Origin: an uncultured bacterium
GTDB taxonomy: Bacteria > Cyanobacteriota > Vampirovibrionia > Gastranaerophilales > JAILCC01
Direction: 5' to 3'
NCBI GenBank assembly: GCA_949283935.1
Contig: CASDUJ010000011.1
Location: forward strand, 1 to 64,000
DNA length: 64,000 nucleotides
Of this stretch, positions 16,774-25,729 are shown piece by piece. Every line of letters starts with the position of its first letter. Within the stretch, counting starts at the first letter, position 1. A model generated the notes under the pieces. The model did not search any database. It had not been told where the DNA came from and was given only the letters and a program-made list of their open reading frames with translations. The translations under genes and the position numbers were made by a program.

Positions 16774-17714
16774 TTGTTGTTAACTTTTTGAGCTGCATAA
16801 TCTACAATGGTATTTGTTAAATCAAGAGAAAATAAATCCTCCTCGTACATTTTACCATCATATATTCGTAACAAAAAGTTCTTAACATTTTTTCTTTCAA
16901 ATTTAATTATTTCTTCAAAATCATTTCTATCTATTTTTTTAATTGCAGTTGTGATTTTAGCAAAAATAGATTCTTTACGTTTTTTTATTTGAACTTGTGG
17001 CATAAAATTATGAAATTTTTCCAAATATTGATTGTATATTACAGGATCTACTAATCTGTCAAGATCGGGTATGTCCATGTATGTTAAAATTTGTCTTTTG
17101 TCATTTTCTCCCAATAATTTTACCATTTTAGTAATTTCATCAGAAGGAAGAGATTTGAAAAATAATGCCATTGTCATAAGTTTTAAATCTTTTTCTTCTT
17201 GTCCTGGAGGAATATCATCCTGGTAATTTTGTTCAACATAATCATGTAAATTAGATTGATTTAATATGTCTTCAACAGATTTGGACAATTTATTTTCATT
17301 GGCTAATTGTTCTATTAAGCTTTTGTATGTGTTATTTACAGCATTTTCGGCTAGCGTTATTATATTATCTTGATTTTGTCCTTGTATTACTCCATTTTTT
17401 GCAGCTTCAAAAATAGCAAAAGCTATTTGTTGTAAAATTGGTTTCCAATATTCTTGGGGTATTTGGTTTTTGTAATTGTCTATTCCTTTATGAAACATCC
17501 ATTCACCTACAAGTTGGCATATCAAAATAGTTTCGTTTTGGTTGTATGAATGTTCTTCATTTCCCAATGCATTTCCTGCAATTTTTATAAATTCATAAAC
17601 TACTTGAGTTACTGTTTTCTTTACTTCTTCAGGTAATTCTGGAGGAAATGCTTCGGCTGCTTGACCTGCAAGAGTTTGTGCAAATTCCTCAATGTTTAAA
17701 TCTTGTGGTATCAT
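16770..17714 (-). CDS. Unrecognised protein at the fliG position
   Basis: The 314-residue protein lies exactly where fliG normally sits, two bases after fliF and overlapping fliH by four. It is acidic and wholly helical, without membrane segments. I cannot see the FliG middle-domain EHPQ motif or the charged C-terminal motor ridge. The C-terminal part (LMTMALFFKSLPSDEITKMVKLLGENDKRQILTYMDIPDLDRL...) has an armadillo-like look compatible with a very divergent FliG. FliF still ends in a FliG-binding-like tail, which supports that role. It could instead be a lineage-specific switch or sorting-platform protein. Confidence 0.7.
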   Translation of the reverse strand: MIPQDLNIEEFAQTLAGQAAEAFPPELPEEVKKTVTQVVYEFIKIAGNALGNEEHSYNQNETILICQLVGEWMFHKGIDNYKNQIPQEYWKPILQQIAFAIFEAAKNGVIQGQNQDNIITLAENAVNNTYKSLIEQLANENKLSKSVEDILNQSNLHDYVEQNYQDDIPPGQEEKDLKLMTMALFFKSLPSDEITKMVKLLGENDKRQILTYMDIPDLDRLVDPVIYNQYLEKFHNFMPQVQIKKRKESIFAKITTAIKKIDRNDFEEIIKFERKNVKNFLLRIYDGKMYEEDLFSLDLTNTIVDYAAQKVNNK

Positions 17715-17716
17715 AA

Positions 17717-19351
17717 TTAATCACTACTTTCTATCCAATTTTTAAGTTGAATAGCAACTTCATCTTCGTTTTCTGCTATAGTTTCTTTTACTTCTTGAGC
17801 TATTTCGTTGTTAACTGAAATTGCAGGAGCTTGTGGAGTTTGTCTGATAGTATTTAATGATTGTTGTAATTGATCTTGTTGAGCTAAAAGTACTTGAGCT
17901 CTTTGATTTACTTCTTTTAATTTATTTTCTTGTTGATTTGTTAGTTTTTTTAATGTTTGAATATCTGATTCTTGTTCGGCTTTTGCGGCTGCTAATTTTC
18001 TACTAAGAATTATCCAACCTATAATTACCATTGCTACTAAAATTACTCCCATTGTCCACCAAGGATTTCCGCTTCCTTCAGGAGCAGGAAGCTTTACTGG
18101 TTTATCACTTGCAAGTGTTGGACGAGTTGAATCTGCAAAAATAATTTCAACATTTGCAGGATCAACTTTAGGACTAGCTGCGGTTGCTATAAGATTTTTT
18201 AGTTCTTCTTGTGTTATCATTTCCGGAATAGCATTATTTTCTATTGTTACTGCAATTGATATATCTTCTACCATTCCAGGTTTTAAATATTCTGATACTT
18301 GTGTTTTTGTTGTTCCATATTGTTTTTCTTGAGCTGTTCTTGAATAACTTCTGTTTTGACTTGTAGTTGCTGCTTGTGGCAATCCACTTGGTAAATATAA
18401 ACTTACGGCATTTGTTATTTGTCCATTTTCATTGTTTTTGTCTCCTAAATTTTCGTTAAATTCTTGTTCGCTTAAAACAACATTCCTATTAGGATCGTAA
18501 ATAACACTGTTGCGTTCCATTGGAACTTGTCTTAAATAAGTACTTACTGTTACTACGTAATTACCTTTGCCTAAAAGTTTATCTAATTGAGTTTGAACTT
18601 TGGCTTTCATGTATTCATCATTTTCTTCAATTTTGGCTAAAGTATCATCATCGGCACTTGCCATACTTGAGTATACATTTCCATTAGTGTCGGTTATTGA
18701 TATATTGTCAGGCTCAAGTCCAGAGACGCTTCCTAAAAGTAAATTTGTAATTGCTCTTATTTTGTCTTTTGATAATTTTTCTCCTACAGGTAAAACTAAT
18801 TGAACAGTTGCTGTGGTTGGTTTTTGTAAAGAAGAAAAGATTGTTGGTTCTGCTATAGAAATAAATACAGATGCATTTTCTATTGGTTTAATTTTTCTTA
18901 TAAGACGAGAAAGTTCTCCATTTATTGCTCTAGCAAGTCGTATTCTTTTGTCATCTTTTGTTGATGTAAAATCACCTTTATCAAAGACTTCAAGCCCTAT
19001 GTTTGCATCTGCAAGACCGCTTTGAACTATTAACAACAAAGCTTGGTCTCTTTGTTTTAGAGTGCTTTTTTCTTTTAATGAAAGAGTTACTTTCGAACCT
19101 GACGTAAGTCTTTGAGTTTGAATTTTATGACGAGCTAAAAGAGCTTCAATTTCAATTATTTTACCAAGATTATCAGATGTAACCAGTTCTACAGTTCCTT
19201 CTATCCTTTTACTGTCGTCTGGATCAACGTTTGTTCCTGCATTTTGAGGATTTGCTATGCTAATTGCAATTATTATAACGACAACAACCGCTATTGCGGC
19301 TCCTATCCCTATCAAAAGATTTTTGTTTTGCAATAATTTTTGAAAATCCAT
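17717..19351 (-). CDS. fliF: Flagellar MS-ring protein FliF
   Basis: The 544-residue protein has an N-terminal membrane helix (about 12-33), ring-building motifs (VTSDNLGKIIEIEALLARHKIQTQ; RLARAINGELSRLIRKIKPIENASVFISIAEP; NISITDTNGNVYSS), a second helix (about 434-456) and a cytoplasmic coiled coil ending in VAIQLKNWIESSD, like the FliG-binding tail of known FliF. It forms the inner-membrane MS ring that houses the export gate. Length is typical. The start at 19351 has an AGGATGAG site about ten bases upstream. It follows fliE by 54 bases. Confidence 0.94.
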   Translation of the reverse strand: MDFQKLLQNKNLLIGIGAAIAVVVVIIIAISIANPQNAGTNVDPDDSKRIEGTVELVTSDNLGKIIEIEALLARHKIQTQRLTSGSKVTLSLKEKSTLKQRDQALLLIVQSGLADANIGLEVFDKGDFTSTKDDKRIRLARAINGELSRLIRKIKPIENASVFISIAEPTIFSSLQKPTTATVQLVLPVGEKLSKDKIRAITNLLLGSVSGLEPDNISITDTNGNVYSSMASADDDTLAKIEENDEYMKAKVQTQLDKLLGKGNYVVTVSTYLRQVPMERNSVIYDPNRNVVLSEQEFNENLGDKNNENGQITNAVSLYLPSGLPQAATTSQNRSYSRTAQEKQYGTTKTQVSEYLKPGMVEDISIAVTIENNAIPEMITQEELKNLIATAASPKVDPANVEIIFADSTRPTLASDKPVKLPAPEGSGNPWWTMGVILVAMVIIGWIILSRKLAAAKAEQESDIQTLKKLTNQQENKLKEVNQRAQVLLAQQDQLQQSLNTIRQTPQAPAISVNNEIAQEVKETIAENEDEVAIQLKNWIESSD

Positions 19352-19405
19352 TTTCTTTTTTTCTCATCCTTTTCGTTTTCAAACTTTCTTTTTATATTAT
19401 ATATT

Positions 19406-19735
19406 CTACACCTGAATATTCATAATCTTTTCATACGCTTGGACGACTTTTGTTGTGATTTGTGTTGCTATTGTTACGCTCATTTCAGCTTTGTTTATTG
19501 CTGTAATTACATCATGTATGTCTGCTCCGTTACCTGTAAGCATATCTTGCATTGCTGTGTCTGGAGCATTTGCTATTTCATTTAAGTTTTTTGTCATATC
19601 TAGCATTGTTTGAGAAAAAGTTGCAATTTTGTTGTCTGAGTTTAAATTGTCTAATCTCATTGATGGCATATTTGAATTAAGTTTTGAATCACTTATTGAA
19701 CTTATTAAATTTAATTTTGGTACGTGGTTATTCAT
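19406..19735 (-). CDS. fliE: Flagellar hook-basal body protein FliE
   Basis: The 109-residue protein matches FliE, which links the MS ring to the rod and is an early export substrate. The C-terminal block NGADIHDVITAINKAEMSVTIATQITTKVVQAYEKIMNIQV is characteristic; the N-terminal 30 residues are variable and polar. Size is typical. It lies between the lytic transglycosylase (9 bases) and fliF, in the rod-assembly operon. Confidence 0.94.
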   Translation of the reverse strand: MNNHVPKLNLISSISDSKLNSNMPSMRLDNLNSDNKIATFSQTMLDMTKNLNEIANAPDTAMQDMLTGNGADIHDVITAINKAEMSVTIATQITTKVVQAYEKIMNIQV

Positions 19736-19744
19736 AAAACCTCC

Positions 19745-20323
19745 TTACAAATAATTTTTTAAAATGTTTCTAACGTAATTTTGTGTTTCTTTATATGGTG
19801 GAATTCCATTGTGTTTTTTTACCGCATTTGGGCCAGCATTATAAGCAGCAAGTGCTAAAATTTTGTTGCCGTTAAATCTGTCTAGTAAACTTTTTAAATA
19901 TTTTACGCCGCCTTCTATGTTTTGTTCTGGGTTAAATGCATTTGTGACTCCTAATGATTTGGCAGTTGCAGGCATTAATTGCATTAAACCTTGGGCTCCT
20001 GCTTTTGAAATTGCATTTTGATTAAATCCTGATTCTTGCTGAATTAATGCCATAACTAGTTTTGGGTCAATTTTATATTTTTCACAAGCACTTGATACCA
20101 TTCTTTGTATTTGTACTTTTGATAAATTCATTGGTTCTTGTACTTGATATTTAAAATCTGTTGGGGGAATTACTTTTAAAGTTTCTGCAAAAGATTTTTG
20201 GGGTTTGTCTATTTCCAAAGATTTTGTTTTTTGGTCAATCATTATTTCAAGTTCTGATGCTCTTTTTACAGCTGATGCTTGAGAACTTGAATTTATTAAT
20301 CTTTGAATACTTGGACTAAACAT
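19745..20323 (-). CDS. Lytic transglycosylase (SLT domain) of the rod operon
   Basis: The 192-residue protein contains an SLT/family 23 lytic transglycosylase domain from about residue 75: YKIDPKLVMALIQQESGFNQNAISKAGAQGLMQLMPATAKSLG with the catalytic Glu in QQESGF, followed by AYNAGPNAVKKHNGIPPYKETQNYVRNI. It would cut peptidoglycan so the rod can cross the wall. The first 70 residues are polar, and no signal peptide is evident, so export through the flagellar system itself is plausible. It sits between flgC and fliE, taking the place that FlgJ-type muramidases fill elsewhere. Confidence 0.9.
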   Translation of the reverse strand: MFSPSIQRLINSSSQASAVKRASELEIMIDQKTKSLEIDKPQKSFAETLKVIPPTDFKYQVQEPMNLSKVQIQRMVSSACEKYKIDPKLVMALIQQESGFNQNAISKAGAQGLMQLMPATAKSLGVTNAFNPEQNIEGGVKYLKSLLDRFNGNKILALAAYNAGPNAVKKHNGIPPYKETQNYVRNILKNYL

Positions 20324-20361
20324 TTATTATCCTTACCTTCCATTTTCTAAAAATTTAATTA

Positions 20362-20808
20362 TTAGCTTTTACCCATATCTACTGCTCTTAGGGCCATTGT
20401 TTTTGTTATATTTACAATTGCCATACTAGCTTCATAAGCTCTTGCTGTCATTTGTGCATCTGCCATATCGACAAGAGGGTCAACATTTGATGCCCTTATG
20501 TATCCATTTTGGTCTGCGTCAGGATGTCCCGGCTTATAAATTAAATCTCCGGGGGTTGTATCTTCTACAACTCCATTAAAAACGACGCCTCCACCTGTAA
20601 AAGGTACTGTACCACTTTGAAAAACGCTGTCTTTCATATAACTCATTAAGCCGGAAAATGAAATATCATCTTGAGAAATTAATACAGGAATTTTTCTCAC
20701 GTAATTAGGTGTGTCTAGGTTTGCAATATTTTTTGCGTGAATGTCCATTCTTTTTGCGTGAGCATCCATTCCTTGTGCGCCTATGTTGTATGATCCTAAT
20801 AAACCCAT
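20362..20808 (-). CDS. flgC: Flagellar basal-body rod protein FlgC
   Basis: The 148-residue protein has the N-terminal rod motif (AKRMDIHAKNIANLDTPNYVRKIP) and the conserved FlgC C-terminus SNVDPLVDMADAQMTARAYEASMAIVNITKTMALRAVDMGK. It forms part of the proximal rod with FlgB. Length is normal. It starts two bases after flgB, and the transglycosylase gene follows after 38 bases. Confidence 0.96.
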   Translation of the reverse strand: MGLLGSYNIGAQGMDAHAKRMDIHAKNIANLDTPNYVRKIPVLISQDDISFSGLMSYMKDSVFQSGTVPFTGGGVVFNGVVEDTTPGDLIYKPGHPDADQNGYIRASNVDPLVDMADAQMTARAYEASMAIVNITKTMALRAVDMGKS

Positions 20809-20810
20809 AA

Positions 20811-21158
20811 TTATTTACCTACATTTGTAACTGTTCTTATTTGTGTTATAACACTTGACATTCTTCTTGTTGCAACAGCATAAAACATTGAATTTTTTTG
20901 CATTTCAATTAGTTCTTTCTTTAAATCAACAGGTTCTCCTTCTTGTAAAAAAAACGGATTTGGTCCTATTTTTTCACTTAATTCTGTTTCAAGGGGGCTG
21001 TTTGCTGTTGCTAAAATTTGATTGAAACTTACATCTCTTCTAACATAGCCCGGAGTATTAGCATTAGTAACATTTGCTGCCATTACTTCTTGTTTTTTAG
21101 ATATGGCATCTAATATTACTTGAGATTTGTCTATTGGGCTAAGTTTATCAAAATTCAT
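20811..21158 (-). CDS. flgB: Flagellar basal-body rod protein FlgB
   Basis: The 115-residue protein shows the rod signature QEVMAANVTNANTPGYVRRDVSFNQIL and the C-terminal helix EMQKNSMFYAVATRRMSSVITQIRTVTNVGK. FlgB, FlgC and FlgF/G polymerise into the rod after export. It lies 13 bases after the upstream rod gene and is followed by flgC. A GGAGGG site precedes the start at 21158. Confidence 0.95.
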   Translation of the reverse strand: MNFDKLSPIDKSQVILDAISKKQEVMAANVTNANTPGYVRRDVSFNQILATANSPLETELSEKIGPNPFFLQEGEPVDLKKELIEMQKNSMFYAVATRRMSSVITQIRTVTNVGK

Positions 21159-21171
21159 TTAACCCTCCTTT

Positions 21172-21885
21172 CTATTGTTCTAAGCTTATTGCTTGTTGAT
21201 AAATTTCGTTTGTTAGCTTTATTATACTAGTGCTTGCTGTAAGACTAGCGTTAAGTCTTAATGTTTCGTTTACAGCGTCGTACCAATTAAAATTTGACCG
21301 CTCAAGTCCATATTGCGTAAAAGCTGTGTGATTTGATACTAAAATTGGCTTGCCCGATTCTTCAGTTTCATAAACTTTATTGAAATCACCTTGTTCTAAA
21401 CCTTCGTAATTGTTAAATTTTACCAGAGGAAGTTTTCCTATTTCTATTCCTTCAAGATGCTTAGGGTCATAGCTAATAATTTTACCTTCTGGAGTAATTC
21501 TAATTTTGGTTGATTCTGTCGGAACTTTTATTCCTGAACCAATTACTGAGCCATCTCCCATTACTAAAAGTCCTTCGTTTGTAGTTTTCATCGAAAGATT
21601 TCTTGTGTAAGCTATTTTACCTTCTCTTGTTGTAACCGGAACAAAACCTTGGCCTTCTATTGCAACGTCTAATTCTCTGTTTGTTTTGTAAAAACTACCT
21701 TGAGAGTAATCATATCTTTCTGTCCCCGCTATTCTTCCGTCAGCTAATACATAAGTGTCGAAACGTGGAGTTTTGTAAGCATCAGTTGTGTAATTGGCTG
21801 CACTTCCAGTTATTACACCAAGCTTTTCCATTTGTACTTTGGCATTATTTACAGATTTTGAAATTATTCCTTGCAAGTTATTCAT
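21172..21885 (-). CDS. FlgF/FlgG-family rod protein
   Basis: The 237-residue protein belongs to the flagellar basal body rod FlgFG family: ELDVAIEGQGFVPVTTREGKIAYTRNLSMKTTNEGLLVMGDG is the diagnostic core. The N-terminus (ITGSAANYTTDAYKTPRF) is a degenerate form of the usual N-A-x-N-x-x-T-x-G-Y/F motif, and the C-terminus NASLTASTSIIKLTNEIYQQAISLEQ replaces the ordinary ending, so it is a diverged rod protein. Which of FlgF or FlgG it equals is unclear. It is 15 bases after the first gene of the operon. Confidence 0.85.
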   Translation of the reverse strand: MNNLQGIISKSVNNAKVQMEKLGVITGSAANYTTDAYKTPRFDTYVLADGRIAGTERYDYSQGSFYKTNRELDVAIEGQGFVPVTTREGKIAYTRNLSMKTTNEGLLVMGDGSVIGSGIKVPTESTKIRITPEGKIISYDPKHLEGIEIGKLPLVKFNNYEGLEQGDFNKVYETEESGKPILVSNHTAFTQYGLERSNFNWYDAVNETLRLNASLTASTSIIKLTNEIYQQAISLEQ

Positions 21886-21900
21886 ATATTTACCTCATGT

Positions 21901-22599
21901 TTAAGAAGTTTGGCTTAGGGATTGAATAGTTTTGTTTAGCATATTGTTTTGTGTTATAAACATTTGACGATTTGCTTGAAAATTTCTTTTCATTGGAACT
22001 AATTCAAAAATTTCAGTTTCTGAACGAACATTAGAACTTTCTATATATCCTTGTCTAACATCTGTTTCATCTGATATTTGTCCTTCTTTGTCAACAATTC
22101 CCAGACTTGCTATGTATTCCATTTTTCCATTTTTTTTGTTAAATACTTCAATATCTCCAGAAGTGTTTATTTTCACATTTTTTATGTCATCAGGTATATT
22201 GCTAAATCTAATAGGGGAACCATCTTTTGATAAAACTTTGTAGTTTTCGTTTGTTAATAAATATCCCTCTTTATCCATTCTAAAACGACCGTCTCGTGTT
22301 AGTTTTATTCCGTTCGGAGTTTCGTATTGAAAATATCCTTTCTTGGCTAATGCTAAATCTAAAGTGTGTCCTGTTGAATAAATTCTGCCAACAGAATCAT
22401 CTACAACGGTTGAAAGTCCGTGCACTCCAATGTATTCTGAAAAACTTGAAACAACATTTTCTATACGTTGATATCCAGGTTTATCAAATCCTGTAATGTT
22501 TTGAGCTATGTTATTAATTTGAGAGGTTTGCATATGCATGCCTCTAATCGAAGTGCTTAAACCTCTTTGATCAAAATAAATTCCGCCAAAAAACTTCAT
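21901..22599 (-). CDS. FlgF/FlgG-family rod protein, first gene of the rod operon
   Basis: A flagellar rod protein of about 232 residues: GMHMQTSQINNIAQNITGFDKPGYQRIE is the rod N-terminal motif; TLDLALAKKGYFQYETPNGIKLTRDGRFRMDKEGYLLT is the FlgFG core; and the C-terminus (VRQGYIESSNVRSETEIFELVPMKRNFQANRQMF) is the standard rod/hook ending. I place the start at ATG 22599, which has GGAG eight bases upstream; a TTG at 22620 would add seven residues but lacks a ribosome site. A sigma-28-like promoter lies at 22639-22665. Confidence 0.9.
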   Translation of the reverse strand: MKFFGGIYFDQRGLSTSIRGMHMQTSQINNIAQNITGFDKPGYQRIENVVSSFSEYIGVHGLSTVVDDSVGRIYSTGHTLDLALAKKGYFQYETPNGIKLTRDGRFRMDKEGYLLTNENYKVLSKDGSPIRFSNIPDDIKNVKINTSGDIEVFNKKNGKMEYIASLGIVDKEGQISDETDVRQGYIESSNVRSETEIFELVPMKRNFQANRQMFITQNNMLNKTIQSLSQTS

Positions 22600-22638
22600 A
22601 TCTTCTTCTCCGTTTTGCAAAACTTCTTTGTATTTGTG

Positions 22639-22665
22639 TTGTCGAAAATTTTAATGAAAACTTTA
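22639..22665 (-). promoter_or_regulatory. Sigma-28-like flagellar promoter
   Basis: On the minus strand TAAAGTTT (22658-22665) matches the FliA -35 consensus perfectly. After exactly 11 bases TTCGACAA (22639-22646) matches five of eight positions of GCCGATAA. It sits 40 bases before the rod-operon start codon. Confidence 0.65.
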
Positions 22666-22712
22666 ATAAAGTCCACAAAAAATCATTCGTTTATATTAGA
22701 AAATTAAATTTG

Positions 22713-24008
22713 TTATTTTAAAGAAATATTCTTAACCAAATTAGCAATATGATTTCCTAAATTTTCTCCCATAGAAAGACAATTAGGTATTATCCTTAAA
22801 GAAGCTTGTGCAAGGAAAGTTGAACTAATTATTTTCCCTGCTACAAAAAAATTTTCAAAATTTTTAACTTTCATACATTCTAAAGGAATTTCGAAATAAT
22901 CATCTTCGGAAAGTTTATCTAAAATACTTTCGTTTTTTTTATAAGAATGAACGTCTATAGGGTAGTTAGATTTTGCTACAGAATTATTGAATTTTTTTGC
23001 AGATAAAATATCATTTTCATTTAATTGATATTCTCCTTCAATTCTTCTACTATCTCGTATGCCTAGCATTGGGGCAATTTGAGATATGTATGCACTTTCA
23101 AAACCTGGCAAATATTTTTGGCAAAATTTGAGCAATCTCCTTATTTGTTTGCGCCCTTGGCGTAATGCAAAGCTAGTATCTTTTGGATCAAGAGAATTTA
23201 GGGGGTGAGGGCTAAAGATTCTTGGGGCATTAAATCCAATTGATGAAGGTTGATTGGGAATAGTAAAAATTTGAAAATATGCACAATCTTCTATGGTCAA
23301 AAGTCCTTCCTTTACAGCTTTGTCAAAATATGGTTTAAGTTTCCATTTTTCATTATCCCAAGTGCAAGCAGTTGAAAGATGAATTTCATTGTTAGTATCA
23401 TAAATTGGTGAAATGTTTTCATCTTTATCAATTTCTCTCAAAAATTTTGCAAATTTTTTAATGTTAACATTAGAAACAATAAATCTTAAAGTCATTGCTT
23501 GATTTGTTCCGTTTTTGTCTCCATTTTCCCATTTAGCTCCGCAAATGTTGGCTAAATCACCATTGCCGGTTGCATCAATGTAATATTTGCCTTGGAGTTT
23601 AAATTTGCTTCCTTTGTTATATATTTCACAAGAAATTATGTTTTTATTTTTAATTTCGGAATCTATTACTATACTGTCAAACAAAACTTCAATTTTATAT
23701 TTTTCACATAAATCATCTAAAATACATTTTAAATTTTCGGGATTAAACCAACCATAATTGCCATCTGAAAAAATTAAAGAATCATTTGTATTTCGTAATT
23801 TTTGCATTAATTCTTCACAAAAATTGCTGGATAAATTAGTACCATTTTTAAGGGTATTTTTCATCATAGGAAATACCAAAGCTCCTGTCATGGAACCACC
23901 CAGAAAGGAATTTTTTTCAATTATCAAAACTTTTAGCCCTTGTTTAGCTGCACTTATAGCTGTTGCACATCCTGCTGTTCCACCACCGGCAATTATTAAA
24001 TCGTACAT
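22713..24008 (-). CDS. FAD-dependent oxidoreductase
   Basis: The 431-residue flavoprotein opens with the FAD/NAD Rossmann motif DLIIAGGGTAGCATAISAAKQGLKVLIIEK, followed by SFLGGSMTGAL and YYIDATGNGDLANICGA, all seen in the FAD_oxidored family (PF12831). The C-terminus has FFVAGKIISSTFLAQASLRIIPNCLSMGENLGNHIANL, the second FAD-binding region. No partner subunit or signal peptide is visible. It follows the TPR gene at 24065 by 56 bases and may share its transcript. Its substrate cannot be predicted; relatives are often annotated only as FAD-dependent oxidoreductases. Confidence 0.85.
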   Translation of the reverse strand: MYDLIIAGGGTAGCATAISAAKQGLKVLIIEKNSFLGGSMTGALVFPMMKNTLKNGTNLSSNFCEELMQKLRNTNDSLIFSDGNYGWFNPENLKCILDDLCEKYKIEVLFDSIVIDSEIKNKNIISCEIYNKGSKFKLQGKYYIDATGNGDLANICGAKWENGDKNGTNQAMTLRFIVSNVNIKKFAKFLREIDKDENISPIYDTNNEIHLSTACTWDNEKWKLKPYFDKAVKEGLLTIEDCAYFQIFTIPNQPSSIGFNAPRIFSPHPLNSLDPKDTSFALRQGRKQIRRLLKFCQKYLPGFESAYISQIAPMLGIRDSRRIEGEYQLNENDILSAKKFNNSVAKSNYPIDVHSYKKNESILDKLSEDDYFEIPLECMKVKNFENFFVAGKIISSTFLAQASLRIIPNCLSMGENLGNHIANLVKNISLK

Positions 24009-24064
24009 GCTTTCCCTTTACAAGTATTTTCTTTATATTACCTTTTTGTTTAAGCTTTTGCAAT

Positions 24065-25174
24065 TTACAAATTTTCAGCAATTTTCATATATTCCTTTGC
24101 CGATGAATAATCTCGAATTTCTGTGCTTATTCTTGCAAGTTCAATATATATATCTTTGTTATTTTCATCATATCTTAATGCTGGCATTAAAGCATCTATT
24201 GCTTCGGTAAATTTTTTTTCTGTTCGTAATTTTTGCGAATATAATATTGATGCTTTAATAATTAATTGTTCAATTTCTTTTTCTGTTTTTTCATCAATTG
24301 GATCACAATAAAATTCTCGAAGAAATTCTATTGCTTTTGAATATTCTTGCTTTTCTAATAATGCTTTTGCTTGCAAAAATTTTGCTTCTGTTGAATATTC
24401 ATTCTCTTCTATTACGTTTTGAGTAATTTCAATAACTTTGTCGGGATCTTTTTCAAGTAAAAGAATTTTGGCAATTTCTTCATTGTATTTTGTACGATTT
24501 TCAGGATGAGATTCTATTAAAAGTTCGTATACTCCTTTTGCTTCTTCAAAGCGTTTTTCTTTGACATAAAGCTCTGCAAGTATTTGTGCGTGTTCAATTT
24601 TAAAATCATTTGTAAGCATGAGTTTTTCCAAAACTTCTGAAGCTTTTTGAAATTTCCCAAGAGTTTTGTATATTTCTGAAAGTTTTATTAAATACCAAGA
24701 TTTTTCTTCAATATCGCTTAGCTTTTCAAAAATTCCAGCACTTTTGGAAAATTGTCCGCTTTGCAAATAACAATTTCCAAGTTGTTCTTTAAATTCTATT
24801 TTTTCCTCAAATTCTAATAAACCTTTTAAAATTTCAATTTTAGCTTCTATGTCACAATCACAATTAGCAAGAGAAAAAAGCATTGTTTTGGTATGAAAAT
24901 CATTTGGTACTATATTGTATAAAAACTTTAATGTTCGAAATGCTTTTAAATATTGTTTTTTTTGTATGTAGCATTTAGCCAAAGTTTCTAATGCAGGAAG
25001 ATAATTTTCATCTATATTTAATATTTTTTCAAAAATTTTTATTGCTTCATTGAAAAAATTACCTTCAAAATATAATTTGCCTAAAATTTGAAGTTTTAAA
25101 ATATTGTTGGGATTATTTTTTATAGCTTCCTTGGCTGTATCAATTGCTTTGTTTTTTAAAAAATTTTTAAACAT
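24065..25174 (-). CDS. TPR-repeat protein
   Basis: The 369-residue protein is built of tetratricopeptide-like repeats from residue 20 to the end, such as NILKLQILGKLYFEGNFFNEAIKIFEKIL and PALETLAKCYIQKKQYLKAFRTLKFLY. No signal peptide or enzymatic domain is visible, although the first 15 residues are hydrophobic-basic. It is likely a cytoplasmic or membrane-associated scaffold. A TATAAT on the minus strand lies close to its start. One of four TPR genes in the window; the partner is unknown. Confidence 0.8.
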   Translation of the reverse strand: MFKNFLKNKAIDTAKEAIKNNPNNILKLQILGKLYFEGNFFNEAIKIFEKILNIDENYLPALETLAKCYIQKKQYLKAFRTLKFLYNIVPNDFHTKTMLFSLANCDCDIEAKIEILKGLLEFEEKIEFKEQLGNCYLQSGQFSKSAGIFEKLSDIEEKSWYLIKLSEIYKTLGKFQKASEVLEKLMLTNDFKIEHAQILAELYVKEKRFEEAKGVYELLIESHPENRTKYNEEIAKILLLEKDPDKVIEITQNVIEENEYSTEAKFLQAKALLEKQEYSKAIEFLREFYCDPIDEKTEKEIEQLIIKASILYSQKLRTEKKFTEAIDALMPALRYDENNKDIYIELARISTEIRDYSSAKEYMKIAENL

Positions 25175-25402
25175 AAAGATATTATATAATAATTTGAAAA
25201 AAATGTTAGAAAATAATTTTCAATATTTCAAGTATAATCATGGGAAATCGTTCCTTTTTATTGTAAAATTAAAAGCTGAAAAATCAGTAGAAAGGGTGTT
25301 TTTGCAATATTTTGTTAAAAAACAGTTGTAAAAAAAATATTTTCAGGTATTATTTAATCATAAGGTCAGTTACAACACACAAAAATTAATGGAGGACAGA
25401 AA

Positions 25403-25624
25403 ATGTTAGCTACTCAAGTTTCTTTAGAGATCAATGAAATTGGCGAAGATGCAGGTCGTATTTATGATTACCTTCGTCAAAATGGTGAAAGTACTTTAGC
25501 TGCTTTGAAAAAAAGCTTGAAAATGTCAAATGATAGTGCTGCTTATGCTCTAGGTTGGTTAGCAAGAGAAGGCAGAATTGATATGAGAAGAAAAGGTACT
25601 TCTGTAAGAATTTTCACTGTGTAA
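25403..25624 (+). CDS. Small winged helix-turn-helix protein (DUF2582-like)
   Basis: The 73-residue protein is one winged-helix domain: IGEDAGRIYDYLRQNGESTLAALKKSLKMSNDSAAYALGWLAREGRIDMRRKGTSVRIFTV. Helix 2-turn-helix 3 and a beta wing can be followed. Such proteins (DUF2582 type) are common in Bacteroidetes and related gut bacteria, with unknown DNA targets. A strong GGAGG site precedes ATG 25403 and a terminator follows, so it is a single-gene unit with a 228-base leader region. Confidence 0.8.
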   Translation: MLATQVSLEINEIGEDAGRIYDYLRQNGESTLAALKKSLKMSNDSAAYALGWLAREGRIDMRRKGTSVRIFTV

Positions 25625-25646
25625 TTTATTTTGGAGTTAAAGTTTT

Positions 25647-25681
25647 AAAAAGGATAAGATTATTATAATCTTATCCTTTTT
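25647..25681. terminator. Terminator after the winged-helix gene
   Basis: A 15-base stem (AAAAAGGATAAGATT and its complement) with a five-base loop and a T-run. It is symmetrical, so it could work on either strand; it ends the gene at 25403. Confidence 0.85.
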
Positions 25682-25729
25682 AATTTTATTTTTTATGTTA
25701 AAATAAAATTTGTATCGAAAGGAAAAGTT

